Shown piece by piece: positions 36,799-49,346 of a stretch of DNA of 64,000 nucleotides. Source of the stretch: Gossypium raimondii (taxonomy: Eukaryota; Streptophyta; Magnoliopsida; Malvales; Malvaceae). Position 1 is the first letter of the stretch; each line of letters opens with the position of its first letter. Below the pieces are notes generated by a model. It did not search any database, had not been told where the DNA came from, and saw nothing but the letters and a program-made list of their open reading frames with translations. The position numbers were made by a program, and so were the translations under genes. The stretch lies in assembly GCF_025698545.1 (NCBI RefSeq), contig NC_068569.1:4774001-4838000 (forward strand), in the 5' to 3' direction.

Positions 36799-39700
36799 TC
36801 AAAATACAAAAGCACCCAACAGCGTATGCAATAAAGCCCAATAGATTATAATGCCAAGCCGTAAGGCAGGTTGTCGCATGAGCGCCCGATCACAAGAAAC
36901 CCTGGCAGATTACATAAACATAGTTACTTGATAAAATGGCTGCTTTTGGAGTGCAAGTAAATAAATTAATTAAATCTCGGTCCAAAATTTCAGACTAAAC
37001 CAAACTGAAAAGCAGAGATGAATAATTACCATAAGCCATCTATCATATCGGTTATTGGTCTCGTAAACCTTGGAACAACTCTTGATGTGGTAAGTGATTT
37101 GAAACCATGAACTGAGGAAACAATGAAATTAAAATGTAAGGATTAAAGGATTTATGCATTTAATTAAAAGTTACCTTCACTTGAAGGAGACATAATTATA
37201 AACAAATTAAGTTTTTCAAAAAGCAGTGAAGGATACCTTTATCTTCATCTTCATCTTCTAACCTACTATTGTTGCCATCATCCGCATCAATAGGAATAGC
37301 AACTTGATCAGTATTGACTTTACGCAAACTACGAACTTGGGATGCTGTAGAGGTCCCTGCTATTGCCCGCTTGTTTATCTACACAAACACTCAGCAAAAT
37401 AAACTACTCAATATATATACACATATTTCTTGTGCTGTTGATTATGCAAAAGCTTAACTTGTGAACTGGTAAGAGTAAAATACCTATCAACTTTAAATCA
37501 TCATTATTTGTTAAAAATAACAGCCTAATTTAGAAGCAAATCTTAGATACTATACTAACAAATGCTAATAAATTTGCTACAAGGATTTTGATTCTATAGC
37601 TTTTTACTCATTTTGCATCTATGATTGCGTGATGAAACCAGCCAAGGCTTCTACCTCCCAGAAAAAAATGCAAAACGTTGACAAGGAAACAGAGAAATTA
37701 GGAAATTCTGAGATAGAAATTAGGTTTCCTCGATCACAAAGTCTTGTTTATCACTAGTTTTCTAAAGGTCCTAAGTTCGAAAGCATGCCGTTCAAGGAAA
37801 TTGCAAACACACCAAATAACTTACCACAGGTTCAACCTCCACGATTTCGGAGATCAAACCAGCTGCCTGACCCACATCTCCAACACCTTCAAGCAAATTT
37901 AATTGGGACTCCTTCTCATGCAAAGTCTTCTTGAGAGTTTCTTCTCTGCGTGTCAATTCCTCCACTTTACTCCGTTCTGCTTGCAACAGTTCATCCCTAT
38001 TTTGAGCAACCTCCCGTAGGTTTTCCAGTTCAGATATAATAGAAATGATCCTTCTTTGTATTATTTCCTTGTATTCAGTAACCTGACTATTCTTTGTATC
38101 AAAATGCAGATCAGGTAACCCAACACGAGAAACAATTGATTCCAACCAAGTCAGAAATTCATTTATCTCATCTGAGTCTCTTTTATTGCCTACTTGTGAT
38201 GCGGCAAGAACATCATTGGTGCATCTTGTGACCTCTTGTCTTAAGAAGGAAATCTCAGCATCCCGATCTTGTAGTTGTGATTGAAGCTGTTCAACCTTGG
38301 TAATAAGACTCTCTGATAGATCACGAAGTTCATCAAACCTGCTCACAGTGACGGAAAGCTTTTTCATAACCTTTCCACGAGAAGCTTCAAGGTTCTCTAA
38401 ATCTGTGTTCTTCTGCTGCAGGACTTTCTCTAGTTCCTCAATCTTCTTTGTCAACTCTTCCATTTGGACCTCCTCCTCATCAAGTGCTTGCATAAGGGCT
38501 TCAATTTCTGTCAGGGAATAGCAATCACAAATAAGGATTTCAAAACTGATTGAATATGTAAGTAAAATAAAAAGTAGGATTCAAACAAGGACACATGCCT
38601 TGGTCCTTGGATGATAATACATCTGCCAGTGATTTGACTCTATCCTGCAATTCCACTGTGTTGGTTTGCACATTCTCCAGTTCTTTTACTCTCTGCTGCA
38701 ATGAAGTCTGTTCTTCTCTCATTACTTCCAGTTCTTTCTCCAAATCATACACCATGGTCTTTGATGATTGAAGATCTCGTGAGTAATTTGTGGAAGAAGC
38801 TTCAGCTAACTTGATTTGACTAACAAGCTCCATGCATATCCTATCTTTCTGGATATCCTTCTCCTGAAGCTCTTTCTGCAAATTTGCTATGGTAATTCTC
38901 ATTTCCCTCTGACTTCCTTCGGTAATTTCAGCTTTCATGCGCAGGAAATCTTTCACTGTTGAAAAAAGCTTATCTGCCATGGTCTTGATATTTTTCTCAG
39001 CAGAAACAATATTTTGTCCACTGAGAGAACGTACTCCATCAGCTAATATTACAGGCTTCATTTTAGTCCCCAGATCTGCAGTACCTAAATTATTTCCTAA
39101 CAGCTCGGCTTTCTGGTTTTCAATTTCCAAGACTGAATTAGCACATGCTTCATAAAGGAAGGCAATGTTTCTTCTCAACACAAGAATCTCCATGTCCTTC
39201 TCTTCCCCAACTGATTCTAAATGCATAATGTTTCTCCTCATAGCTTCAAATGACTCTTTCTGAGATTTTTTTTCTCTATGCAGGATCTCCAATACATTCC
39301 ATATCCCATGACCTTTTTCTTGTAATGATTTTGACTGCACAATCAACTTTTCTTTCAGCGCAGCAATTTCAGTTCTCAAATCTTGCAGGTGCTGCCAGAG
39401 TAAACCACAAACTTCAACTATGGATTTGTCATCCACAGGGTCCTGCATATTGGCAACCGGCCAAGTTTCCACGAATTGAATGTTCTCCTAAAGAAGAAAC
39501 CAAAAAACAACTAAAATTAACAATCCATTCATGAAATATCCAATGAGACAAGAAAGGGGTCAACTTTTTGGGTCAATCAAAAGGTTTTTGTTCAATATAA
39601 TTGGCATGCATGCTACTCAAGGAGAAGGAAGACATATTAACCAACAACTGGTTGGAGAAGAAAAATACAAAAGAAACAAGACAGGCAAACCATTAGATTT

Positions 39701-42700
39701 CCTGAAAAAGGCATATCCCAAACTAAATGCACAAAGGAAAGACAACCCATATGTTACCTTGTCCTCTAAATTGCTGGAGGTACTGTACGGCCAGCCAGAC
39801 ATATCTTGGGCATCACCCCCTTCCAAGCATAACTTAACGATAACCTCCAAATTTTGCAGAAATTCCAAGTCCTTTGAGAAAATATTAGATGCCAGACCCT
39901 GAACATTATTGACACCATTTCTCAATGCGTCTAAACTAGATTGTAACATGATTAATTCGGAATATTGTTTCCTTTTTTCTTCAGAGTGGACTGCAGACAA
40001 CTTCTCAAGACGTGAGAGAACTTCAACTTTTGCAGCCTCTGCGACATCCCTTTCTTTCACAACTTCTGTAAGTTCACTAGCAAGTTTTGCTAGATCTTCC
40101 TGAAGACCATCATTTCTCTCTTGCACTTCATTCAACTCTGCAAGCAGTAGCTCTGCAGCAGTCTTTGACTTCCGTGACTCTTGTTCCGAAGAAGCTGCAG
40201 CTGCATGCAAATCATGGCAAACTTTCTCAATTAGTTCCAACTTCTCCACCGGATCAGAGATGTTAATTTCATTACCAACATCAATGTCAGCTATTGCATT
40301 TAATATCCTGCTCAATAAAAGACCTTTCTCCTCCAACATGCGCTCAGTTTCTAACAGATGATTCCTCAAGAACAAACTGTCAGCTTCTAAGGATTCTACC
40401 CTTTCGCGGTAAGCAGAGAAGTCCCTCATCTTCAATTCATAATCAGCCAGAGCATTTTCTCGGTGGCTAAACTCAGATTTCAAGCGTTCCAGCTCAGCAT
40501 TCATATCTTCAGTGGTTTTCTTCAGGCTGTCACGTTGCTGCACCAAAGATTTCCCTTTTCTAACGGCAAGATTTAACTTTTCCCTCAGAGAACCTGATTT
40601 CTGCTCTTCTTGATTAAGGAGCTCTTGCAACTCTTCCCTTTTCCTTTCAAGTGCTTGAACTTCATGAAGCAAAGATTGATGCTTTCCAAAGATTTCATCT
40701 CTTTCATCCTTCACCTGCATCAAGTCAAGCAGCATTGCTTCCAGCTTTTTCTTTAGAGAAGCTACATCCTCCTCAGTAGTAAGTGCATCTCTGCTTCTAG
40801 CTTCATCAAGGCTCGCATCGCCTATCTTGGGCTGGTCCTTTTCAACATCCACCAGGTCCGGATTCATGGACTTGAGATTAGTGTAATTCTCTATAAGCTT
40901 ATTCAATAATCTTTCCAAGCATGCAGTACTACTACCACCTGAAACCAAATCTTTTGCATCAGCGTCCGGTAACACATCAGAAATCAAGTGCTGCAATCTC
41001 CTTATTTCACCATCCATCCTAAGAAGATGTTCCTCCTCCTCCATCCTCTTAACCAATTCTTCCTGCAAACCACTGACTCTAATCTGAAGGTTTTCATTCT
41101 CAACTTCAAAATGAGCTGCCTTTGCTGAAACGTTATGATGATTAGAAGTCATAGTCTCCAATTTTTCAGAAAGTTTATCCCTCTCAAGTGTAACTGATTG
41201 AAGGTCTGCCCCAAGATCAGCTACTCTCTTTTCTGACTCCTCCAAATCAGCAGCTAGTGACCCATAATAATTTTCAAGATTATCAATCTTCTTCTGCAAA
41301 GAGTTTCTTTCATGATTAGCCTCTGTAATCGCCCTCCCGAACCATTCAATCTTTTCTTCAGGTTCCATGGATTGCATTTGTGAAGGCATGTCGATTCCAT
41401 CCAAAAGTTCCACCCATTTTTGCACCAAGTGGCTCCTTTCCATTAAGGATTGTTCCAACAGTTCATTTCGTTCTGCCAACCTATAAATCTTGCCCTGAAG
41501 GTTTTCATTCTCAACTTCAAATCGAGCTGCCTTCGCCGAAAGATTATGATGATTAGAAGTCATAGTCTCCAATTTTTCAGAAAGTTGATCCCTCTCAAGC
41601 ATAACTGATTGAAGATCTGCCTCAAGATCAGCTACTCTCTTTTCTGGACCCTCCAAATCAGCAGCTAGTGACCCATAATAATTTTCAAGATTATCAATCT
41701 TCTTCTGCAAAGAATTTGTTTCATGATTAGCCTCTGTAAACGCCCTTCCTAACCATTCAATCTTTTCTTCAGGTTCCATGGATTGCATTTGTGAGGGCAT
41801 GTTGATTCCATCCAAAAGCTCCTCCCATTTTTGCAACAAGTGGTTCCTTTCCATTAAGGATTGTTCCAGCATTTCATTTCGTTCTGCCAACCTATAAAAC
41901 TTACCCTGAAGGTCCTCATATTTTCTTCTCAAGTCCTCCCCTAAAGTTGAGCCTTGTTGTGGATCTTCTTTCCAGGTATCTACAGGAACAAAACCTGCAT
42001 CAGAGTGTAAACCTCCAATTGAACTTTTCTGATCCCAGTCAGTGGGAGGCAAAGAATTACCAGTAGTGGACTTTACTAACCAATCAACCTTTTCAATAAT
42101 ATCTCTAGAATAGAAATGCTCAGGCAGATCTAGTTCTTCTAAAATCTCTTCAAGTCTCTGCAGTACGGAGTCTTTGAGTAGAAATGATTCTCTTAAAGCA
42201 GTAGCTGAGTTGCGAATGTATGAAAGTTCAGATTCCAGAGCTTCCACACGCTCACCTGCCTCTGAGTAAGTCTTCAGTTTTATTTCTAATTCCTGAAGTC
42301 GGGCATCTTTTGCTTGTAATTCCTGAGAGCATCTCTCAAGTTCAGCAGATGTCTCTGCAAGTGACTGCTTAAGACCATCACGCTGCACTACCAAACCTTT
42401 CCCCTTTGCCACAGCTATGCTAAGCTTCTCCCTAACTGAAGACACTCGCTGCTCTGACAGTTCAAGTTCACCTTTTTTCTCCTGTAACTCAGAATGTGCA
42501 GTCACAAGGGCTTCCTCTTCCTGGCGCAGACTTTCTTTCAGAGTATGGATTTCCAGCTCCTGCTGAAGCCTCAATGCATCCAACTGATGCATCTTTTCCT
42601 CTAATTCTGTCACTTCGATCACCTTAGAACCAAACTCCTTTCTACAATCACTCGCCAGCTCAACAATTTCTTTGTATTTCTTAACAAGCAAATAAACTAA

Positions 42701-45700
42701 CAATTCAAGACGGGAACCAGGTGTTTTATATGAGTCAGTTTCATAGTCTCCCAGTTCTACAACATTCTCAACATGTTCTATAAGCTTTCGAATGGCATTT
42801 GAATTAAGGCATTCCTTGCTCATTTCCTCAAAGTCTCTTGTCCTATTCACCAATTCTGAATTAAGTTGATCATTAACAGACTGGAGATGTAGCCTTTCAC
42901 CCAAAACATTCTCCAGTTGTTCAATGAAGATTGTATACTTGCTATAATCTAAGAGATTTGGAAGCTTCTCAACTTTTGGATTCATCTCAGCCTCACCCAC
43001 CAATGCACACGAATCTATCAAAAGTTTCTTCAGGCCATTGTACATCTTCTGTAGTATCTGTGTCATAACTTCATTCATCCTGAGTAAATCATTATACTTC
43101 TCATCCACTTCTTTGTATGAACTAGACATCGCATCATGACCTGCATTAGCAGCTTCTAGTTTCTCTTGCAGATCTTGGATTGAGTTAATGGCAGAAGTAA
43201 CAGATGTTGTGACCTGGCTACTTGTATCCAAAACATCATTGCTGTTATTTGAGAAGCTGGAGTTGGAAAGCCTCCCAACGTATCCATCAAGCATCCTGAC
43301 TGTCTCAACAATCCGAGTGAGCTTAGATTTCCATTCTAGTTCAACCATCAATGCCCTCTCAGCTGCCTCCTCCTGCGAACTTTCTAACTGTTTATATAAA
43401 TCAGAAGCCATCTCATCTGACCTTTTCTGTAAATCCGAAAAGTGACCCTGCATTTCAGTAAGTCTCAACTGATAATCGCTCAATTTCTGGCAAAGCTCAG
43501 CATTTTCTGAACTACAGATACTTTCTTGCTGCTTTAGAGCTTCATAAAGAACCTCAAATTCCTTGTTCTTAGCTTCAACTAAAAGTGCATGTTGCTTAAT
43601 AGCTTCATACAGAACTGCCAGCTCAATGTTGGTTGCTTCAAGATTATTACTGTATTCCTTCAAAGATTCATGTAGAACCATGAGCTCTCCGAATGTCAAA
43701 TTAGCAGATTTTCTACAATTCCTCTCTCCTCTGTATAAGGAACTGGCATTATCAGCATCCTGAACCAATAGCTTAAGCACTGCTCTTAGAGCTTCCGTTA
43801 TCTCTTTAGTTGAATCAAGCAGGTCTCCCAGTGATTGACATTCAGTCAAACCTCTTTCCTCAACCTTAGGTTCATCATGAGGCACTCTTGACTCAAAGGC
43901 TTGAATTAGTTTTGATACTCCGGGCACAACCGGTTTACTGCTGGACTGTTGTAATGACATTGAATGGGAGTGTATCTGTTCAATTGCCATTCCAAGGTTT
44001 TGCAATATTCTTTCAGCCTCCTTCAAGTGTTCCTTCAAGACTAGAAAACCAGAAGATTCATCAAAGATTTCCTGCTCATGCAATGCAAGTGACAGCCCAC
44101 CAACATCATCAGGCAAGGCTTTCTCCAATACCACAGTGGATAACTCAGGATCTCGCTTCCAAGGTATTTGGCAGGAATGTTCTTGTTCAGTAGCATTTTC
44201 ATGGACCCCACTAACCACATCCAAGTTTTTTACTTGACTCCCAACTTTAACATTGTGGGTTGCCCTACTCTCGCTTTCAGCTATCTTGGCCTTATGCACG
44301 TCCAGACTGGCATTGAGAAAATTATTTTCCTCTATTAGCTTCTCCAGTTGTACTGTTACTTCTTTTAATTCAGCCTCAAGTTGTATGTGTTGCCCATGTT
44401 CCGTAGCAAACTGCTCTTGAAGAACAAGCAGATCAGAAGCAAGTCTCTTGTTCTCATGGACAAAATACTCCTTTTCCTCATCAAGCTTCTTTCTCTCCTC
44501 TGTAACTAAAGCAAGGTTCCCATTCAAATTCGACTTTTCAACTTGTAAAGCAGCCAGCAAATCCTTATATTCTTCCAAGTCAAGAGCTGTTTTCTCTTTC
44601 CCGAGTGCAAGCAACTCCTTTTCTTCTTCAAGCTTCATTCTCTCTTCCGTCATCAAAGCAAGACTCTTGCTTATATCAGAATGTTCCACCTGTAAAGCTG
44701 CAATCATGGCTCTGCAGTCAGCTAATTCTTTCAGTAGCTTCTCATTCTCATGAAATGACATTTTCTGATCCACAAGTGTATTATATTGGCTTTGCAGTTC
44801 CTCCCTCTCACTAGCAAAAACCTGGAGTTCAGACCTGCATTGTGCTAGCTCTTCTACAAGGCATGCATTCTTCTCAAGAACCCCGTTGACGGAAGAGCGA
44901 AGAACAGATATCTCATCAATAAGCTGCTGACAATGGTGATCAGATTGCATATGCAGATCAGACTGCTCAGCAAGTTGCAAGTAAAATATATCTTTCGTAG
45001 AACTTGTGAGATACAATTCCTCTTTTACTTTCTCAAATAAATCTGAATGATAAGATAGCGCTAAACCATAAGTTGCAACATCTGCAATAGAAACTAATGC
45101 CTGCAAGTTTAGCAGATGCCTATATTCATCTTCATCTAGACTTCTTATCATCTCTGCTAGCTGAGGGAGTCTGACTGGAGAACCATCTCTGACAAGAGAC
45201 AGAACTGGATCTGGTAAACCTGCGAACTTTGTCAGATGAGATCTTTCATGACTTCCATCCCGAGACACAAAAGAGCCCTTGGGTAAACATTGCTGCTTTT
45301 CTTCCAAAGTCTTGTCATCACCGTAATCACCAAATGGAGAGCCCATTGCTTGTTTTTCATCAACATGTGAACAAGGTATTGCTTCTCCAGCAAGTTTATT
45401 TGTCAACTGGTAACTATCAGCGAAACTTTCCTCTGGTTGGGAACTGCTGGCTGCCCCAATAGATACAGATGCATCATCTCTACTGATAGCCTGCTTGGCC
45501 TCACTAGATGGCCCCTGCAAGCCAGTTACTTCTGAAGTTTCCCCTTCAGGAGATTTAGCACATTCACCATGCTCAGACAAAGGAAGTTTGCCATCAATTT
45601 CGAACTCTGTTTCACCACCCCTATCAAATTGGTTCAACCCCAAACCATCAGCTTCCTGCATTGCCCCTACCCAGCAACAAATGAGAACTTAATTATACAT

Positions 45701-46846
45701 CAAAACCACACATAACTCATCCCAAATTTGCCCAATCCAATCCCCTAACAAAAAGCATTAGAGAAGAAATCAAAAACTATGTGCCAAGAGAAGAAGAGCA
45801 CAACCTATATCTGTTACCTGATCTCCACTTGCTTGAGACAGGGCCGTAAAAAGTGGATTCTGCCCAGTTCCCTCGTTGGAATCTACCAAATTGAGTTTAA
45901 ACACTGTCCCTTCTACGGTATCAACTGAAGTAGAAGGTTGTGGCACAATATTATGTTCTGTTTCACCTTCAGAAACTGGGATATCTGCAGTTGAGGAATG
46001 TATTTCTGTGCTGACCATACTATCAACACACTGTGTACTTTCCACTCCGTTAGAGACTGAAGAATCAACCTCAACAGGTACTCCAGCATTATGGGCTACT
46101 ACAGTCTCGACATTGCCTGTCAGAGATACAGAAGGTTCCAATGAAGAAACAACAGCAGTAGTATCAAGCCCAGAAGGGGATGAACTCTCCATAAACTGTG
46201 ACACTGTCAAGTCAACAGCTACAGTTTCCCCTTCGGAGACCTGTGATGAGACTGTTGGTTTGCCAACTGAAGATGCTGCATCAGCATCAGATTTGTTCGA
46301 TTTTTTGGAAGACTTTCCTCGACTGCTACTTCCTTTACCATCCTTCTTCTGGCGAAATTGTTGAAGCTGAAAGAGATGACATAAAAGCAAACTGTAACCA
46401 ATCCTAACACCTTAAAAACGGAAAAAAAGTTGCATCTCATAAGATAGAAACAGAAAGGTTATACTAAGTAAATAAAGGAAATTAAAACACCTAAACTTTG
46501 AATTCTATTTAAGGTTCAGAACATCTGAGACAGATTTTGATTTTCTTCAGCTCTTTTCTTTACCAAATAATAATAATAACATCGAAATATTGGTTGAAAA
46601 AACACTAGAAATCAGCTGCGAGAGTGGAAACAAATCAAAAGCAGTACTACCATGACGGTGAACTAGGGAATTTCTGCCCTCAAAGAAAAAAATCATGGTT
46701 GAAAAGAATAAAGTATATCCGGATAGCCAAAGTACTCGGAAAAAGAAGAGACAACAGCCCAAAATCAAAGATGAAAAAGAAAATATAACGGAAACCTTTT
46801 GACGTCCGGCAGCAAGCATGTCAGTACGGCTCTTGTTCTTGTCCAT
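36799..46846 (-). CDS. TNO1-like giant coiled-coil, tail-anchored Golgi/TGN protein
   Basis: Eight minus-strand exons (46796-46846, 45818-46366, 39758-45655, 38599-39487, 37825-38507, 37237-37378, 37030-37111, 36799-36901) join in phase to about 2798 aa. The start reads MDKNKSRTDMLAAGRQK then LQQFRQKK, the conserved opening of the family. A Ser/Thr/Val-rich acidic N-terminus is followed by over 2000 residues of heptad-type coiled coil. The C-terminus is SRVVPRFTRPITDMIDGLW ... ALRLGIIIYWALLHTLL and stop, a single tail anchor. Relatives are Arabidopsis TNO1 (a TGN SYP41-interacting tether) and its longer paralogue At4g31570, which this length resembles. Exon 3 (5898 nt) contains a 411-bp tandem duplication. 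The intron after exon 4 has a GC donor. Acceptor choice at 45656 is set by phase: the ATG at 45661 is not the start. A role in vesicle tethering is inferred. Confidence 0.93.
38508..38598 (-). other. GC-AG intron of the TNO1-like gene
   Basis: Exon 4 ends GACCAAG and the intron begins GCATGT on the minus strand; the acceptor is CTGACAG before AAATTGAAGC. Joining at GC keeps the frame and restores the family text KDQEIEALMQAL. The nearest GT downstream would add 4 nt and break the frame. Confidence 0.85.
41084..41905 (-). repeat. 411-bp in-frame tandem duplication in exon 3 of the TNO1-like gene
   Basis: Units 41084-41494 and 41495-41905 are near-identical with an exact 411-bp period (137 codons). 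Each unit encodes RLAERNE-LEQSLMER, LLDGI, MPSQMQSMEPEEKIEW, NSLQKKIDNLENYYGSLAAD and LSEKLETMTSNHHN. Differences are scattered substitutions, mostly single-base. Confidence 0.95.
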
Positions 46847-47243
46847 CTGATCCGCTCCGTGTTCGCTTCCCACTCTGACGGCTTCAGAAATCAAAACCAA
46901 TTCTCAATCACGATCAGGAACTCCCTCCTAAATGCGCCCACGACAAACAAACTCGAATTAGCAAAGTGAAAACAATTATTATCAATTTAGATAAACAAAG
47001 AAGCCACCATTAGCTGCAGTGTTGGACCATGTTAGCTGAAGATTCCGAAAATACGTATATGCGTGTAATTTTAAAGGGAAAATTGTACAAGAAGAATACC
47101 TAATTTGCTTCTTCTTTTTCTAGCATTTTTCAAACAGCCGAAAATAAAACAAAATCCCCAATCCCAAAATTTAAAAAAAAAAACAAAAACAGCCAAAGAC
47201 TCCAATCCTGAACCAGAAAATCACAAGAAGGCAAATTTGATTG

Positions 47244-47312
<69 letters not shown>

Positions 47313-47674
47313 CTTGAAGGGTTGCATAGCAATACCTGGAATTGCCTCGATCTGGTCGATAACCTGGCGCCGTAAATAAGGTCCTGCTTTTTGCGCCAAA
47401 ATTTGCTTCTGATTTCGGAGTTAGCCTAGCTTAAGCGCTTGCCTGTAATTTGTGTTCGTTTTTTTTTCCCCTTTCACTTAGATCTAAAGCAAACTTCTGA
47501 ATCCCGTGTGTGCAGATGAAATGTCTAATTCCGCAAGCTTTCGCTGCTTGCCGCATTGCAACGTTTATGTCTGGATTGGGATTGGGTTAGTGTGAAAAGA
47601 AACCCACAAGTTTGGGCTAAGTTTTGTGATCTTGTACGCGTCCGCCTCGAAAAGAGCTTTGAACCCAAAATGTG
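46847..47674. other. Leader/promoter of the TNO1-like gene
   Basis: Upstream flank of the minus-strand gene. It probably contains leader exons and an intron; a poly-A-type tract lies near 47173-47186 and the long AT microsatellite at 47249-47310. No further coding exon seen. Confidence 0.45.
47249..47310. repeat. (AT)31 microsatellite
   Basis: Sixty-two bases of perfect AT dinucleotide repeat about 400 bp before the TNO1-like start codon. The ORFs encoding alternating Tyr/Ile across it are artefacts. Confidence 0.98.
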
Positions 47675-47728
47675 AAGGCTGAAGGCCCGTTAAAGGATTG
47701 CAACTTCCTTTAACGGGCCTTCAGCCTT
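47675..47728. repeat. Perfect 23-bp inverted repeat with 8-bp loop
   Basis: Left arm 47675-47697 starts AAGGCTGAAGGCCCGTTA and the right arm 47706-47728 is its exact complement; loop TTGCAACT. All 23 pairs match and the pairing stops at the next base. Confidence 0.97.
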
Positions 47729-49346
47729 AGGAAAAAGTAATTGAATCAATTTTTATATTTTAGGCCAATTTTTTCTTAACCTAAACCGAAAAAAAAGAAG
47801 GAAAACTTACAATAAGAAAAATGAAGTAGCCCTAAAACTAGTCGGGCATTATACCACCTACTCTCAAAAAGAAAAACCCAGAAGATCGAATGTTTTAATG
47901 TTTTATAATAACATTAATTTTGGTTAGTATTGGACTTTGGATATATCTTAAAACGTAGTTAATTTTGTTAATTGATGTTTATCGCATTCTTGTTATATAA
48001 ATGTGTAAATTTCATTTATATTTTTTTCTAGTTTTCCTGATTTTTCTTTATCTTTCAGAAATTTTTAACATTTCATTAATTAAATAGATAATCGGATATA
48101 TTAAACTAATTAAGTTAAAAATTAATAATTTAATCGATACAATTTTAAATTTTGTTCTGATAACTATTCCTTATTATAAACAAAATATCAAACTCAAGGG
48201 TATGGTTCAAAAAAAGAAAAATTGTGTAATAGAACAATCACTTATCTACATAGAGTTATTTTGAAAGGTAAAAAAATTTATTTGACTTATCTCAATCAAT
48301 AAGAGTTAAAATCTCCTTTGGGTGAGTCAAAAATTTGCAAGTCTTCTTTATTTTTCGGAGCCAACTTGGCTAACCAATCTACAACCTAGTTATGCTCTCT
48401 AAAAATGTAATGCAAGAGTTATTGACCTTATTAAGATAAAATACATTGTATCCTTCTAATTGAGGCCGAGTTCTATATGTTAGAAATACTTTCTTGTAAG
48501 ACTATCACAACTTCCAGACTACTCAATTAAATTACCACATTATCATGACCTTCACGTTGAATAAACTTGAGATCTAATTCAATTTTAGTCTTCATTATAA
48601 AAGTATTAATCAAAATACCAAACTCAAAAGATATAATTAAGTTTATCGGAGACTAATTAGATTCGAGGACGTTATTCTAATCTATAGGATTAAGTATTCC
48701 AGAAGAAAGATATCCTGCAAACTAATAATTCCAGTCAACGTAATACTGCTAATTATCCTAAATTAACATTTCCACATTCAAATAACTTACAAACCTAACG
48801 CTATATAGAAGAATATTTCAATATATAGTAGCATTGAAGATTTCAATAAATTGACTGAGCCTAATTGAAATTCCAGTGATGGAAAAAAAAGGGGATCGAA
48901 CTTGGTGGTCTTTCCTTATTATTGGATTCACATATGCTGTAGTTTGATTTTTAATTTCATTTTTGTTATCTAAAAGATAAATAAATGCGTATAATATTTT
49001 ATTGTCTCCATCCCAGAAAATAATAATAATTCATTTTAATCCATACATAATGCACGCTCACAACAAAATAATAAACGTCATTAAAAGGAAAAACTCTAGA
49101 AAATTGAAAATTCATATCTTTGAACAGCGATTACTTTCCATATTCTCTCTGCGGTAGGCCCCACCATATTCAAAACAATCTTAGCCGTCAGATCAAAACT
49201 ACACTTTGATTCCCATGAATCTGTGCACCTGTATATCATGTCCCCTTGCGCTTCAACCTCCCCCTTCGTCTTCAATGACTTGTTGAGCTCCCAAGCTATC
49301 TTACCTGCGCGCTTCATTCCCTATCAATCATCGTTGTTTTCTAAGA
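47729..49346. other. Intergenic; upstream region of the WRKY gene
   Basis: AT-rich DNA with no gene recognised; the last few hundred bases should hold the WRKY promoter and leader. A minus-strand ORF at 49096-49317 ([15 protein letters not shown]...) is unsupported. Confidence 0.45.

Noticed and set aside
45655..45661. ATG at 45661 as start of the giant coiled-coil protein
   Set aside because: The family begins MDKNK; phase-0 splicing from exon 2 uses the AG at 45656-45657, so this ATG is intronic/acceptor sequence.
43188..45692. Numerous plus-strand ORFs rich in Ser/Leu
   Set aside because: Antisense shadows of the large coiled-coil exon.
47105..47399. Small proteins rich in Tyr-Ile on both strands
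   Set aside because: Simple translation of the AT microsatellite.
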